Made by a program: the position numbers and the translations under genes. A stretch of DNA of 41,871 nucleotides from Bacteroidota bacterium (GTDB lineage Bacteria > Bacteroidota > Bacteroidia > Bacteroidales > JAAUTT01): assembly GCA_020048915.1 (NCBI GenBank), contig JAIFLU010000009.1:1-41871 (forward strand), written 5' to 3'. Positions 33,813 through 41,639 of this stretch are shown one piece after another; position 1 is the stretch's first letter; each line of letters opens with the position of its first letter. Below the pieces are notes generated by a model that made no database searches, was not told the origin of the DNA, and worked only from the letters and a program-made list of their open reading frames with translations.

Positions 33813-34661
33813 TTACTGGATATTAGGTACCGTTTTTATTCTTTTTGTCTTTATCAATCCATAAATTATAAAACCTATCCCTAAAACAATAAACGGAATG
33901 CTCAATAATTGCCCCATATTGAATGTCATTCCATCTTCAAATCCGACCTGGTCCTCCTTTACAAATTCTATTAGAAATCTTGCTGTAAAAAATAAAACAG
34001 ACCCCAGCCCAAAGAAGAATCCGTTTTTAAGTCGTTCTCTCATTTTCTTGTATAGAATTATCATAACCGTAAAAATAATAAAATAGGAAATCGCCTCATA
34101 TAATTGAGCTGGATGTCTCGGTATGTTATCGACTCGTTCAAAAATCACGCCCCAGGGTTTAGTTGTCGTAATACCGATAATTTCAGAATTCATAAAGTTT
34201 CCTAGTCTAATAAATCCAAAGCTTATTCCTGCAACAACCGAAATCAAATCAATGGTGTCAATCATGGCATGTTTAGTTTTACGAGAATATAAATATAATG
34301 CAATGAGTAAGCCTAATACACCCCCATGACTCGCTAATCCTTGAAAGCCTGAGAATTTATATCCCCCATCAGCGGTTGGTTGAATGGGTAAAATAATTTC
34401 TAACGGATGATTAAAATAATAGGATGGCTCATAAAACAAGCAATGACCTAATCTTGCTCCGGCAAATATTCCAACCATGCCATAAATTGAGAGTTTCTCC
34501 AAATTGTCAGGCGAAATATTTTCATTCCTGAATATCCAGTTCAGCATATAAATACAGAGCATTAATCCACCGACAAACAAGCATCCATAGTATCGCAGTG
34601 AGATCCCAAAAATATTGATTATTTCAGGATCAATATTCCAATGTATGTAATTTATTATCAT
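33813..34661 (-). CDS. lgt: Prolipoprotein diacylglyceryl transferase
   Basis: A 282-residue inner-membrane protein with about seven hydrophobic segments. Lgt signature residues are present: YYGCLFVGG near 24-32, GARLGHCLFYEP near 68-79, SHGGVLG at 111-117, IRLGNFMNSEIIG from 151 (the Lgt signature RxGNFxNxExxG), and HPAQLYE at 183-189. The enzyme transfers diacylglycerol from phosphatidylglycerol to the lipobox cysteine, the first step of lipoprotein maturation, here serving the lipoproteins seen elsewhere in the window. The sequence is noticeably AT-rich, and the enzyme is normally encoded by a single essential gene. Whether this is the only copy in the genome cannot be seen here. Confidence 0.92.
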   Translation of the reverse strand: MIINYIHWNIDPEIINIFGISLRYYGCLFVGGLMLCIYMLNWIFRNENISPDNLEKLSIYGMVGIFAGARLGHCLFYEPSYYFNHPLEIILPIQPTADGGYKFSGFQGLASHGGVLGLLIALYLYSRKTKHAMIDTIDLISVVAGISFGFIRLGNFMNSEIIGITTTKPWGVIFERVDNIPRHPAQLYEAISYFIIFTVMIILYKKMRERLKNGFFFGLGSVLFFTARFLIEFVKEDQVGFEDGMTFNMGQLLSIPFIVLGIGFIIYGLIKTKRIKTVPNIQ

Positions 34662-34785
34662 AGGTTTCTATTGTTTTGTGGTGTTTCTTAACCTGGCGGT
34701 CAACATTAATATTATTGTATTCATTATTGTTGAGCATATTACAAAGAGCGACTAATTAAAGTTATTTTTTGAGAAGACAAAGAGT

Positions 34786-34840
34786 TCACGGAGGGAAAAT
34801 CGCCAGCGATTTTTAAAACTCTGTGCCCTCTGTGCTATCT
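34786..34840. repeat. CACGGAG/CTCTGTG palindrome, single copy
   Basis: The arms cacggaggg and ccctctgtg flank the perfect hairpin aaaatcgc-ca-gcgatttt. The outer motifs are the same as in the ~186-bp tandem array at 37632, so this looks like a single degenerate member of that repeat class. Confidence 0.5.
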
Positions 34841-34972
34841 CTATACCCAAAAATATTAAATAGCATTAATTTTTAATGATCAGCATTTGTTATTAGATCA
34901 AAACAGGATTCTCCGTGTAAAAAAAACATTTTGTTCCATTTTTAAACAGTCATTAAATAACAAGCGATCACA

Positions 34973-35040
34973 GGTAATCAATCTGGCTGCTGTTTCGCTG
35001 CTAAATGTATAGGATTTGCAATTCTTTTCCTAATTGTTCC
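34973..35040. repeat. Dispersed repeat family, copy B (partial)
   Basis: The segments ggtaatcaatctggctgctg and tttcgctgctaaatgtat match the core of copies A, C and D; flanking parts are absent or diverged. Same orientation as the other copies. Confidence 0.6.
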
Positions 35041-35170
35041 TTCGGTTTTTAGAACTTGATACCCCAAACATCCTAAAATTTCGTGAACTAATACTTTCTG
35101 GAAAACCCCCTTGAATTTAAACCAAACCCGTTGTAACTTTGTTATAAGTACCTCACCAATACTCCTTACC

Positions 35171-35896
35171 ATGTGTTTCCGCATATCTGTTGTAGTGAGC
35201 AAAGACAAGTTAGTTTCGCGGGTGAATGCAATTATGGCCCAAATAACCATTAAGTACGACTTCGATTCCTTTCTCTATCATGCCAGCGGGTTTAACCACC
35301 CCAAGCTGCCGGTTGTCACCGACAATGCCTTAACCGAAATGAAATGGGGACTAATCCCCGCGTGGGTAAAAGATCAGCAAAAGGCAAAGGAAATGGCCGA
35401 CATTACTCTGAATGCCAAAATGGAGACAGCCTTTGAGAAGCCTTCGTTTAAAAGCGCTATTGCCTCCCGGCGCTGTCTAATACCTGCAACAGGATTTTTC
35501 GAATTTCACGATTACAACAGTAAAAAATACCCGTTTTTTATTACCACTGCCAACGAGGAGCTTTTCTTTCTGGGAGGCATATGGGAATCGTGGGCCGACA
35601 AAACCTCCGGCGAACTTATCGATACCTTCTCAATCCTTACCACCGAGGCCAACTCATTAATGGCCAAAATACACAACTCGAAAATGCGGATGCCGGTAAT
35701 TATCCCCCCCGGAAAAGAAGCCACCTGGTTAAGCAAAACCCTTACCAAACCCCAAATCGAAGCCTTTCAGGAACCATTTGACGAGAGCAAACTAAAGGCC
35801 TACCCTATAAGCCGCTTAATTACCAGCCGAACCGACGACCCCAATACCCCACGGGTAATAGAACCGTTCGAATATGCAGAGCTGGGTACTTTTTAA
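35171..35896 (+). CDS. SRAP-domain protein (YedK/HMCES-like abasic-site crosslinking protein)
   Basis: The start is fixed at the ATG at 35171 because the catalytic cysteine must be residue 2 (MCFRIS); the product is 241 residues. Other SRAP hallmarks are MKWGLIPAWVKD, NAKMET with Asn 81, RRCLIPATGFFEF with Glu 111, and KIHNSKMRMPVII with His 168. These correspond to the Cys2, Asn, Glu and His active-site set of YedK and HMCES. These proteins form a thiazolidine crosslink through Cys2 to abasic sites in single-stranded DNA and protect the genome, and in bacteria they are linked to the SOS response. I see no clear LexA box upstream. Part of its 3' end is duplicated as a fragment at 38625. Confidence 0.92.
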   Translation: MCFRISVVVSKDKLVSRVNAIMAQITIKYDFDSFLYHASGFNHPKLPVVTDNALTEMKWGLIPAWVKDQQKAKEMADITLNAKMETAFEKPSFKSAIASRRCLIPATGFFEFHDYNSKKYPFFITTANEELFFLGGIWESWADKTSGELIDTFSILTTEANSLMAKIHNSKMRMPVIIPPGKEATWLSKTLTKPQIEAFQEPFDESKLKAYPISRLITSRTDDPNTPRVIEPFEYAELGTF

Positions 35897-36020
35897 AGGG
35901 ACATCGGTTTTGTATTCTATCTTAGGCCCGTTATTAATATTCCTTCATAAACTTTTCTTATACACAATCTAAAATTATCCTTAACCAAATATCGATGACC
36001 TTCTCCTAATTGGTTCAGTG

Positions 36021-36926
36021 TTAATTTTTTTTCCCTGCTTCTTTCAAAAAGAAATCGGTCATTTTTTTAAAGGTGCTTTCATTGAATGTTATAGGCCCGT
36101 GCTGACCTTCGGGCACGGAAATAAACTCGGTCAATAATCCCTTTTCTTTCAATGCTTTGGCGAAAAGCTCGCTTTGGCAATGTGGTACAACATTATCGGC
36201 TTCTCCGTGAATTACCAAAAATTGAGGATCTTTTTTGTCTATGAAGGTGATCGGATTAAGAAGCGCTATCATGTCAAGGTGGTCTGCCGGATTACCTCTG
36301 ATTAGTGCAGCCTCTGGAGAATTTCCATCTTTGGGCTTTATGCAGTTATCTATTAGCGCCATGTCGATAGGACCAAACCAATCGACTACCGCATTTACGG
36401 CACTACTCACAGAGGTATAGTTTCCCAACTTCCCTTCGATATCAACGGTTGTTTTGTTTATCGTATATTCTTTAACTGCGTTTGTTGTTCCTGCCAACGA
36501 TGCCAGATGCCCACCTGAAGAAAATCCCGTAATGCCAATGAATGATGCATCGATTTTATATTTATTGGCATTGGCTCTTATAAACCGTATAGCAGCCTTC
36601 ACATCGTTTATTTGAGCCGGATAAGCAGCATCCGAACTTCCCCGGTGGTTGATTGCTATCACAGCAAAACCGCTTTCGAGCAGTGGTTTTCCTAAAGCAG
36701 TATATGCAAATTGTTTCAGATTATTACCAAACCAGGCACTACCATAAATAACGACTATTGACTTATAGGCACGTTTCTCCGAATTGGGCAAATAGATGTC
36801 AAGGTTATGATACTCCTTTTCATCCCCGGCATAATTCAAATTAAGCCATTGCTTGTCCGAAAGCTGTCCAAAACAGGTAACAAAGCTATAAGCAGCAATT
36901 ATTACAGCGAAAACGATTCCTTTCAT
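36021..36926 (-). CDS. Secreted alpha/beta hydrolase (BD-FAE-like esterase)
   Basis: A 301-residue protein with a signal peptide (MKGIVFAVIIAAYSFVTCFG, then Q). The fold landmarks are YHNLDIYLPN, VVIYGSAWFGN for the oxyanion-hole strand, INHRGSSDAAYPAQINDVKA, the nucleophile elbow GFSSGGH (Ser 136), the acid segment VIHGEADNVVP, and the histidine segment EGQHGPITF. The catalytic Ser-Asp-His triad therefore appears complete. Related enzymes hydrolyse acetyl or feruloyl esters on xylan or act on short-chain esters. The substrate cannot be told, and no glycan-degradation genes are adjacent. It faces away from the repeat-rich zone that begins at 37031. Confidence 0.85.
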   Translation of the reverse strand: MKGIVFAVIIAAYSFVTCFGQLSDKQWLNLNYAGDEKEYHNLDIYLPNSEKRAYKSIVVIYGSAWFGNNLKQFAYTALGKPLLESGFAVIAINHRGSSDAAYPAQINDVKAAIRFIRANANKYKIDASFIGITGFSSGGHLASLAGTTNAVKEYTINKTTVDIEGKLGNYTSVSSAVNAVVDWFGPIDMALIDNCIKPKDGNSPEAALIRGNPADHLDMIALLNPITFIDKKDPQFLVIHGEADNVVPHCQSELFAKALKEKGLLTEFISVPEGQHGPITFNESTFKKMTDFFLKEAGKKN

Positions 36927-37030
36927 ACGTTAGTATTTATTTTTAAGTGAATTAGTATAACGATTGTTCTTTGTGGCATTCCTGTGCATTATATTTTAAC
37001 GTTGCTGGTAAACATCTATATAATCCATTA

Positions 37031-37179
37031 TGTTGGTCACCCGCTAACAAACGCCAACTAAACAGCTTTAAATTGATTGGCTCCCTCTCAAACGTTCGCT
37101 TTCATGCGGTAATCAAATTTGGCTGCTGTTCCGTTGATAAATGTAAACGGTTTGGGGCGCTTTTCCAAATAGTTGTTGG
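37031..37179. repeat. Dispersed repeat family, copy C
   Basis: About 150 bp from tgttggtcacccgctaacaa through ggcgcttttccaaatag. It is close to copy D at 41149 over nearly the whole length, and copy A matches its central and right parts. Its minus strand keeps LEKRPKPFTFINGTAAKFDY and a stop after KANV. Confidence 0.75.
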
Positions 37180-37195
37180 GGAAATTGCGGGGGGG

Positions 37196-37411
37196 TGCGA
37201 GTTACGAGTTACGAGTTACGAGTTACGAGTTGCGGGTTGCGGGTTGCGAGATGCGGGTTGCGAGTTGCGGGATACGTGTCAAGGGTTGCAAGATGCGAGT
37301 TGTGGGATAAGGGTTACAAAAATACAGGTTGCGGGTTGCGAGTTTCGTGTTGCGGCTTACCGGATGCAGGGTAAAGGTTACGTGTTAAAGGTTGCAAGTT
37401 ACAAGTTGCAG
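37196..37411. repeat. Degenerate period-7 repeat (GAGTTRC-like)
   Basis: About 215 bp made of diverging heptanucleotide units such as gagttac, gagttgc and gggttgc, nearly perfect at the left end (gagttac repeated four times) and increasingly irregular to the right. It encodes only low-complexity peptide in any frame. It could form by replication slippage. No function is known. Confidence 0.85.
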
Positions 37412-37429
37412 ACCCGATCCACGATAGTA

Positions 37430-37466
37430 CCGATCCGCGATAGCTATCGGGACTATCGCGGATCGG
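37430..37466. repeat. Long perfect hairpin after the period-7 repeat
   Basis: The 14-bp arms ccgatccgcgatag (37430-37443) and ctatcgcggatcgg (37453-37466) are exact reverse complements with a nine-base loop. A second, imperfect copy of the left arm precedes it (cccgatccacgatag). There is no T-run, so a terminator is unlikely; it may be a REP-like element. Confidence 0.8.
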
Positions 37467-37631
37467 GAGCATGTTCAAAAAGAGAAAATCATAGTCTTCA
37501 TGTAATCATTTAAATCATAGTTCAGACAGTTGCGAGTGCGGGGGGCTGAATGGGGAACAGCTTGGAAAACTATGGGATTTGGGAAATATCTAATAATCGC
37601 CATCAGATCTAAGATAAGACAATTGAGCGTG

Positions 37632-38515
37632 TTTTTCTCCGTGAACCTCTGTGATATTGATCTGTGGCTCTCTGTGAAAGAATATATTACACAGAGGAAC
37701 ACGGAGAAGTCACGGAGGGGCACAGAGGGCTTTTCCATGATGCTTTGTAAGCTATATTTTTTAGTCTTTCTCATCAGAGAGATAATGCTGTTTCGAAAGG
37801 TTCGGCAACAGCCTTGGTTTTTCTCTGCGAACCTCTGTGATATTGCTCTGTGGCTCTCTGTGAAAGAATATATTACACGGAGAAACACGGAGAAGGCACG
37901 GAGTCGCACAGAGGGCTTTTCCATGATGCTTTGTAAGCTATATTTTTTAGTCTTTCCCATAAGAGAGACAATGCTGTTTCGAAAGGTTCGGCAACAGCCT
38001 GGGTTTTTCTCCGTGAACCTCCGTGATATTGCTCTGTGGCTCTCTGTGAAAGAATATATTACACGGAGAAACACGGAGAAGGCACAGAGGGCTTTTCCAT
38101 GATGCTTTGTAAGCTATATTTTTTAGTTTTACCCATCAGAGAGACAATGCTGTTTCGAAAGGTTCGGCAGCAGGCTGGGTTTTTCTCTGCGAACCTCTGT
38201 GATATTGCTCTGTGGCTCTCTGTGAAAGAATTTATTACACGGAGGAACACGGAGAAGGCACGGAGGGACACAGAGGGCCTTTCCATGATGCTTTGTAAGC
38301 TATATTTTTTAGTCTTTCCCACCAAAGAGACAATGCTGTTTCGAAAGGTTCGGCAGCAGCCTGGGTTTTTCTCTGCGAACCTCTATGATATTGCTCTATG
38401 GCTCTCCATAAAAGAATATATTACACGGAGGAACACGGAGAAAACACGGAGGGGCACAGAGGGCTTTTCCATTAAGCTTTGCAGGTTATATTTAATAGAT
38501 TTTCTCATCTTGGCA
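37632..38515. repeat. Five-unit tandem array of ~186-bp CTCTGTG/CACGGAG repeats
   Basis: Units start at 37632, 37818, 38004, 38180 and 38366, so the spacing is 186, 186, 176 and 186 bp; the fifth unit is incomplete. Each unit has a left part rich in CTCTGTG (aacctctgtgatattgctc), an AT-rich middle (aaagaatatattacac), a right part rich in CACGGAG (acacggagaaggcacggag) and a conserved tail (ttttccatgatgctttgtaa). The two arms can pair into a long stem-loop. Because 186 is a multiple of three, long open frames cross the array on both strands, but these look like by-products and I do not call them genes. Confidence 0.9.
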
Positions 38516-38624
38516 GCCTATTTAAAATAAATTTGTAATCCTTGCAAATAGAATAATTTTAACTGAATACTAGTTTTTGATTCTCTTTTACGATCTATAA
38601 TCGTAGGCTTTCACACAAAACGAA

Positions 38625-38726
38625 ACCTTCCAAGAACCATTTGACGAAAGCAAACTAAAGGCCTACCCCATTAGTCGCTTAACTACCAGTCGTATCGATG
38701 AGGTAGCGACATCACTATACGTTTAA
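38625..38726 (+). pseudogene. 3'-terminal fragment of a SRAP (YedK-like) gene
   Basis: The frame reads TFQEPFDESKLKAYPISRLT followed by TSRIDEV and a stop. It is nearly identical in DNA to 35762-35840 of the SRAP gene upstream (for example accatttgacga and gcaaactaaaggcctacccc are shared). Only about 28 codons match, and the catalytic residues are absent. It is a partial duplicate or deletion relic lying at the right end of the repeat array. Confidence 0.8.
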
Positions 38727-38739
38727 GGAATTGTTTTAT

Positions 38740-39408
38740 TTACCCATTCAAAAGCTCCACCAATACGTCTCGTGTTTCTTTGTTATACACGCCGTCTACC
38801 TTTAGTCCAATTTTCATAGACTGCAATTGCTTAACCGCTTTTTCGGTTTTGGGGCCAAAATCACCATCAGTTGTTCCGCAGTCGAACCCAAGTGTTTTCA
38901 ATGCTTCCTGAAGTTCTTTTACTTCGCTCCCGGTGCTTCCAAGTTTCAATACTTTATTGGGCACCGTAACCATTCCGGTGCTCGATAGTCTCCGAAACCC
39001 TAATACCGTATCGCGGGGATAGGCCGAGATTGAAACCTGATTTCCCTGGTTGCCACCCAGGCAAAATACCCTGGTACCATCTGCCGAAAAGCCGAAGAAA
39101 ATAGCAACATGCCCTTCCCACGACTCCGGTTTATTTCTCCAGAATATTACGATATCGCCCGGTGCCGGAGTACTATCTACATTCTGGCCCACCAACAACC
39201 AGGAGCGGGCGCTAAGTTGCTTACTTTGGTTTAAGTTGGCTTTCATAGCCACCCAATTAATAAAAATACTGCACCAGGGAGTTTCGTCGTCTATTACTTC
39301 GGGAAAGCCAGCTTCGTGTGCGTAATTAAGAATGTTAGGATTGTGACCCGAACCGGGTTCTTCTTTTTGTCCCAGTTCCGGTACCGCTATTTTAAAAATT
39401 TTGTCCAT
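38740..39408 (-). CDS. NlpC/P60-like (TIGR02594-type) peptidoglycan amidase with C-terminal PG-binding domain
   Basis: A 222-residue protein. Residues 1-~140 match the TIGR02594 group of the NlpC/P60-CHAP superfamily: DETPWCSIFINWVA with the probable catalytic Cys 46, PAPGDIVIFW, and WEGHVAIFFGF with His 100, followed by GGNQGNQVSIS. Residues ~153-220 form a PG_binding_1 domain (KLGSTGSEVKELQEALKTLG and TDGDFGPKTEKAVKQLQ), which anchors to the cell wall. The expected activity is cleavage of peptide bonds in murein stems. There is no signal peptide, so export may need a holin-like route or lysis, a pattern seen in phage endolysins and their relatives. No other phage gene is present here. Confidence 0.8.
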   Translation of the reverse strand: MDKIFKIAVPELGQKEEPGSGHNPNILNYAHEAGFPEVIDDETPWCSIFINWVAMKANLNQSKQLSARSWLLVGQNVDSTPAPGDIVIFWRNKPESWEGHVAIFFGFSADGTRVFCLGGNQGNQVSISAYPRDTVLGFRRLSSTGMVTVPNKVLKLGSTGSEVKELQEALKTLGFDCGTTDGDFGPKTEKAVKQLQSMKIGLKVDGVYNKETRDVLVELLNG

Positions 39409-39792
39409 ACAAAAATTGTTCGTTAGTTTTGTTATTATGTACGTTAATAAGGATTGAGCGCCTATTTCCCTTTTAAGGTAGAAATCAAAATGTCGGTTTA
39501 ATTTTAAAAAGTAAATAATCGTATTCCGTTTGCTGTTGTTTAATATATTGGTTTGTTAAGTAACCGTATGGAATAAGCTCTATTTTTTCAGTTGGTTACA
39601 ACTTAAAACAAGGTAAATTTAAAACGGTAAATGCAAAAAGTCAAGTTTTGGTAAAGCATTTTATCTATCCCATGTATTACCAAACCATTTGTGCGATTCG
39701 AATGTCCCTGCCTGTAACGATTATTTGTTTGACAAGTTTAGCGGTTTATAAATAATCCCCAATTTAACGTATTGATTGTTACAGTAATTATT
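39409..39792. other. 384-bp intergenic region
   Basis: AT-rich DNA between two leftward genes. It should contain the amidase promoter. I see no open frame, hairpin or repeat that I can support. Confidence 0.4.
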
Positions 39793-40995
39793 TTAGCTTT
39801 TATTATCATTAATTATTTTAGCCTTTAAAAAAATGCTTTTATGTTTCATAAATGCCTTAGTTCTTTCAATTAAATGATAATCAAATAATTCTTTTTTGCC
39901 TGAGCATATCTTTACATGCTTCATAAATTCCATAAATTCAAAAACATTCAAAAATACTTTTTCATCTGTAATTGTTTGAACTATTTTCATCTCAATATTA
40001 TTCCAATTACCAAATGGAATGATTTCATTTACAAGAACAATACAATGTGGAACTATCTGTTTGTCAAATTCTATTTCATTTCCCGCTTTGTCCAATATTG
40101 TCAATTCCTTTTCAAGGACTTTTTTAGCACCTATAACCTGATCAATAGCCTTTAATATTTGTTTCTGAACATTTGCAACCTTTCTATCCATTGACTGTTC
40201 TTTCTCGATGTTTAAAACAGCCATCGACTTTGTTTCAATTATAAAAATCCCATTATCATAAAATGCAAGTATATCAGTAAGCTCACGCTTTTTATTATTG
40301 AGAACAAATTCGGGATTTTTATGTAAATTAAACTTAAAAATATTATCAAGAGTAATCCATACTTGTTTTTCAAAATTACCACCTTCATCGAAATCATCTA
40401 TGATTATTTGATTGTCTTCATTAAATCCAATAAATTGGTTATTCATAATTGTTAATTGGGAAAAACTTACTATACATTTGACAGTTTCAATCTGCCTTGG
40501 TTGGTTTATTTTCCTTGAATTATCTAAAGAATATTCAAAGCAATCAAGTGAGTAATTTGCATCTATATCTAAATCTCCCGTATATAAATCACATATTCTT
40601 CCTAAAAGTTTCAAAACTTTACTTCTATCTATCTCGTTTATAGAAACAAACCCATGCATAAAACAAGTATCAAGTTCATTATAAAATTCAATGAATGTTT
40701 TATTTAAATTTAGTATTTCAAATAGCGATTTATGGTCTTCTAAAAATCTATCAAGTCCTAAGATATTAATTCCGTTAATCGGATCATCAAAAATAGAAAC
40801 TCCTGTATGGAAATAAATTTTATTTTGAAATGTATCTTTACCAAAAAGAAATTCAACTTTACAGCCTTTTAGTATTGCTTTGAGTGCTGTAGTTGGAGCC
40901 TTAAGCCTTATTTTTGAAACATTTCCATCAGATATATACCACAATGAAGCATTTTCATTAATCAGTTCATTATATATTCTTTCTTGATAATTCAC
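39793..40995 (-). CDS. PD-(D/E)XK nuclease-like protein, unknown function
   Basis: A 400-residue protein starting at a GTG (40995); an in-frame stop lies two codons upstream, and no in-frame ATG precedes it. Residues ~238-256 carry ELTDILAFYDNGIFIIETKS, which fits the restriction-endonuclease-like core: Glu 238, Asp 241, then hydrophobic strands and Glu 254-x-Lys 256. An amphipathic helix with RKVANVQKQILKAIDQVIGA follows, as in NERD and Mrr-like domains. Residues 1-230 match no domain I know. It may be a nuclease of a defence or DNA-repair system, but the fold assignment rests on one motif. The gene is strikingly AT-rich compared with the hydrogenase locus and stands alone, which suggests transfer. 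Confidence 0.6.
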   Translation of the reverse strand: MNYQERIYNELINENASLWYISDGNVSKIRLKAPTTALKAILKGCKVEFLFGKDTFQNKIYFHTGVSIFDDPINGINILGLDRFLEDHKSLFEILNLNKTFIEFYNELDTCFMHGFVSINEIDRSKVLKLLGRICDLYTGDLDIDANYSLDCFEYSLDNSRKINQPRQIETVKCIVSFSQLTIMNNQFIGFNEDNQIIIDDFDEGGNFEKQVWITLDNIFKFNLHKNPEFVLNNKKRELTDILAFYDNGIFIIETKSMAVLNIEKEQSMDRKVANVQKQILKAIDQVIGAKKVLEKELTILDKAGNEIEFDKQIVPHCIVLVNEIIPFGNWNNIEMKIVQTITDEKVFLNVFEFMEFMKHVKICSGKKELFDYHLIERTKAFMKHKSIFLKAKIINDNKS

Positions 40996-41148
40996 TTTTA
41001 ATTAATCCTTAATAATTTAATTGGGATCTAGCGTTTAGAAATTATTAAGTCAACATATGTATAACATTATTAATGCTATATATCCACTAATGCTCATTCC
41101 TGTTTTCAAATGCATATATTTTCAATATTTTACTTGTTTTTACACTAC
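40996..41148. other. Short AT-rich intergenic region
   Basis: Upstream region of the PD-(D/E)XK-like gene; it should hold its promoter. No clear TAnnTTTG box or other element was found before dispersed repeat copy D begins. Confidence 0.4.
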
Positions 41149-41288
41149 GTTGGTAATCCGCTAACAAACGACAAATAAACAATCCAAAATTGATTTGCTC
41201 CTTCTCAAGTATTGGTTTTCACACCGTAATCAAATTTGGTTTCTGTTCTGTTGATAAATGTAAACGGTTTGAAGCTCTTTTCCAAATA
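41149..41288. repeat. Dispersed repeat family, copy D
   Basis: About 140 bp from gttggtaatccgctaacaaa through gaagctcttttccaaat, closely matching copy C, in the same orientation as the other copies. The minus-strand reading keeps LEKSFKPFTFINRTETKFDY and the conserved stop two to eight codons later. Confidence 0.75.
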
Positions 41289-41294
41289 AAACAA

Positions 41295-41318
41295 AAAACC
41301 CCGCTTTCGCAGGGTTTT
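41295..41318 (-). terminator. Terminator-like hairpin after the decapitated regulatory-domain gene
   Basis: The stem aaaaccctgc / gcggggtttt on the minus strand (one mismatch, loop gaaa) is followed by a T-rich stretch. It lies about 45 bp after the stop of the gene fragment at 41363. It could work in both directions, since T-runs flank both sides. Confidence 0.65.
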
Positions 41319-41362
41319 CCTTAGTACACACTTTACCTAACTTAGTTTTATATTCTTTATTT

Positions 41363-41530
41363 TTAGTTTTTCGAGAGCGCTACATGTACCTCGCTCATTT
41401 CGCCATTGCTAACGGCCACGGTTACCTGCTGGTCGGTATAGCCATTTTTCGATACGGTAACGGTATACATACCCGGCGCCAGTGTTTTCACGTTAAAACC
41501 GCCTTTTGCAGCCGATAAAAACGGAAGTCC
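41363..41530 (-). pseudogene. C-terminal fragment of a carboxypeptidase-regulatory-like (beta-sandwich) domain gene
   Basis: The minus strand encodes LPFLSAAKGGFNVKTLAPGM, then YTVTVSKNGYTDQQVTVAVS, then NGEMSEVHVALSKN and a stop. This is the end of a CarboxypepD_reg-like domain (GxFxxxxLxPGxYTVTVSKxGY). In the same frame a TAG (41531-41533) lies just upstream of the recognisable part, and no start codon is available, so the gene has lost its 5' end. GC content is higher than in the surrounding DNA. Its terminator-like hairpin survives downstream. Confidence 0.65.
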
Positions 41531-41639
41531 CTAAAATCAATACTTTTTAAATACTTATCCGCAATTGTGGTTGATACTGAGGAAATTTATTGTATTATTG
41601 AAGGAAAGTCAATAGTTTTTGAGGAATTTTGTAAAGGAG

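Larger units (their letters stand above)
34662..35170. other. 509-bp intergenic region with repeats
   Basis: Contains a CACGGAG/CTCTGTG-type palindrome at 34786-34840 with a perfect inner hairpin aaaatcgc-ca-gcgatttt (34796-34813), and a partial copy of the dispersed repeat at 34973-35040. An open frame that begins upstream of the SRAP protein start (from 35111) is not considered coding before 35171. Confidence 0.6.

Noticed and set aside
36971-37513. 180-codon open frame over the period-7 repeat
   Set aside because: Its middle is low-complexity peptide from heptad repeats, and its left part overlaps dispersed repeat copy C; no start context and no recognised domain.
37475-38530. Long open reading frames on both strands across the tandem array (about 160-200 codons each)
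   Set aside because: The 186-bp unit is a multiple of three, so absence of stops in one unit keeps every unit open. The frames repeat the same 62-residue segment, break at the 176-bp unit, occur on both strands and have no signals or recognised similarity.
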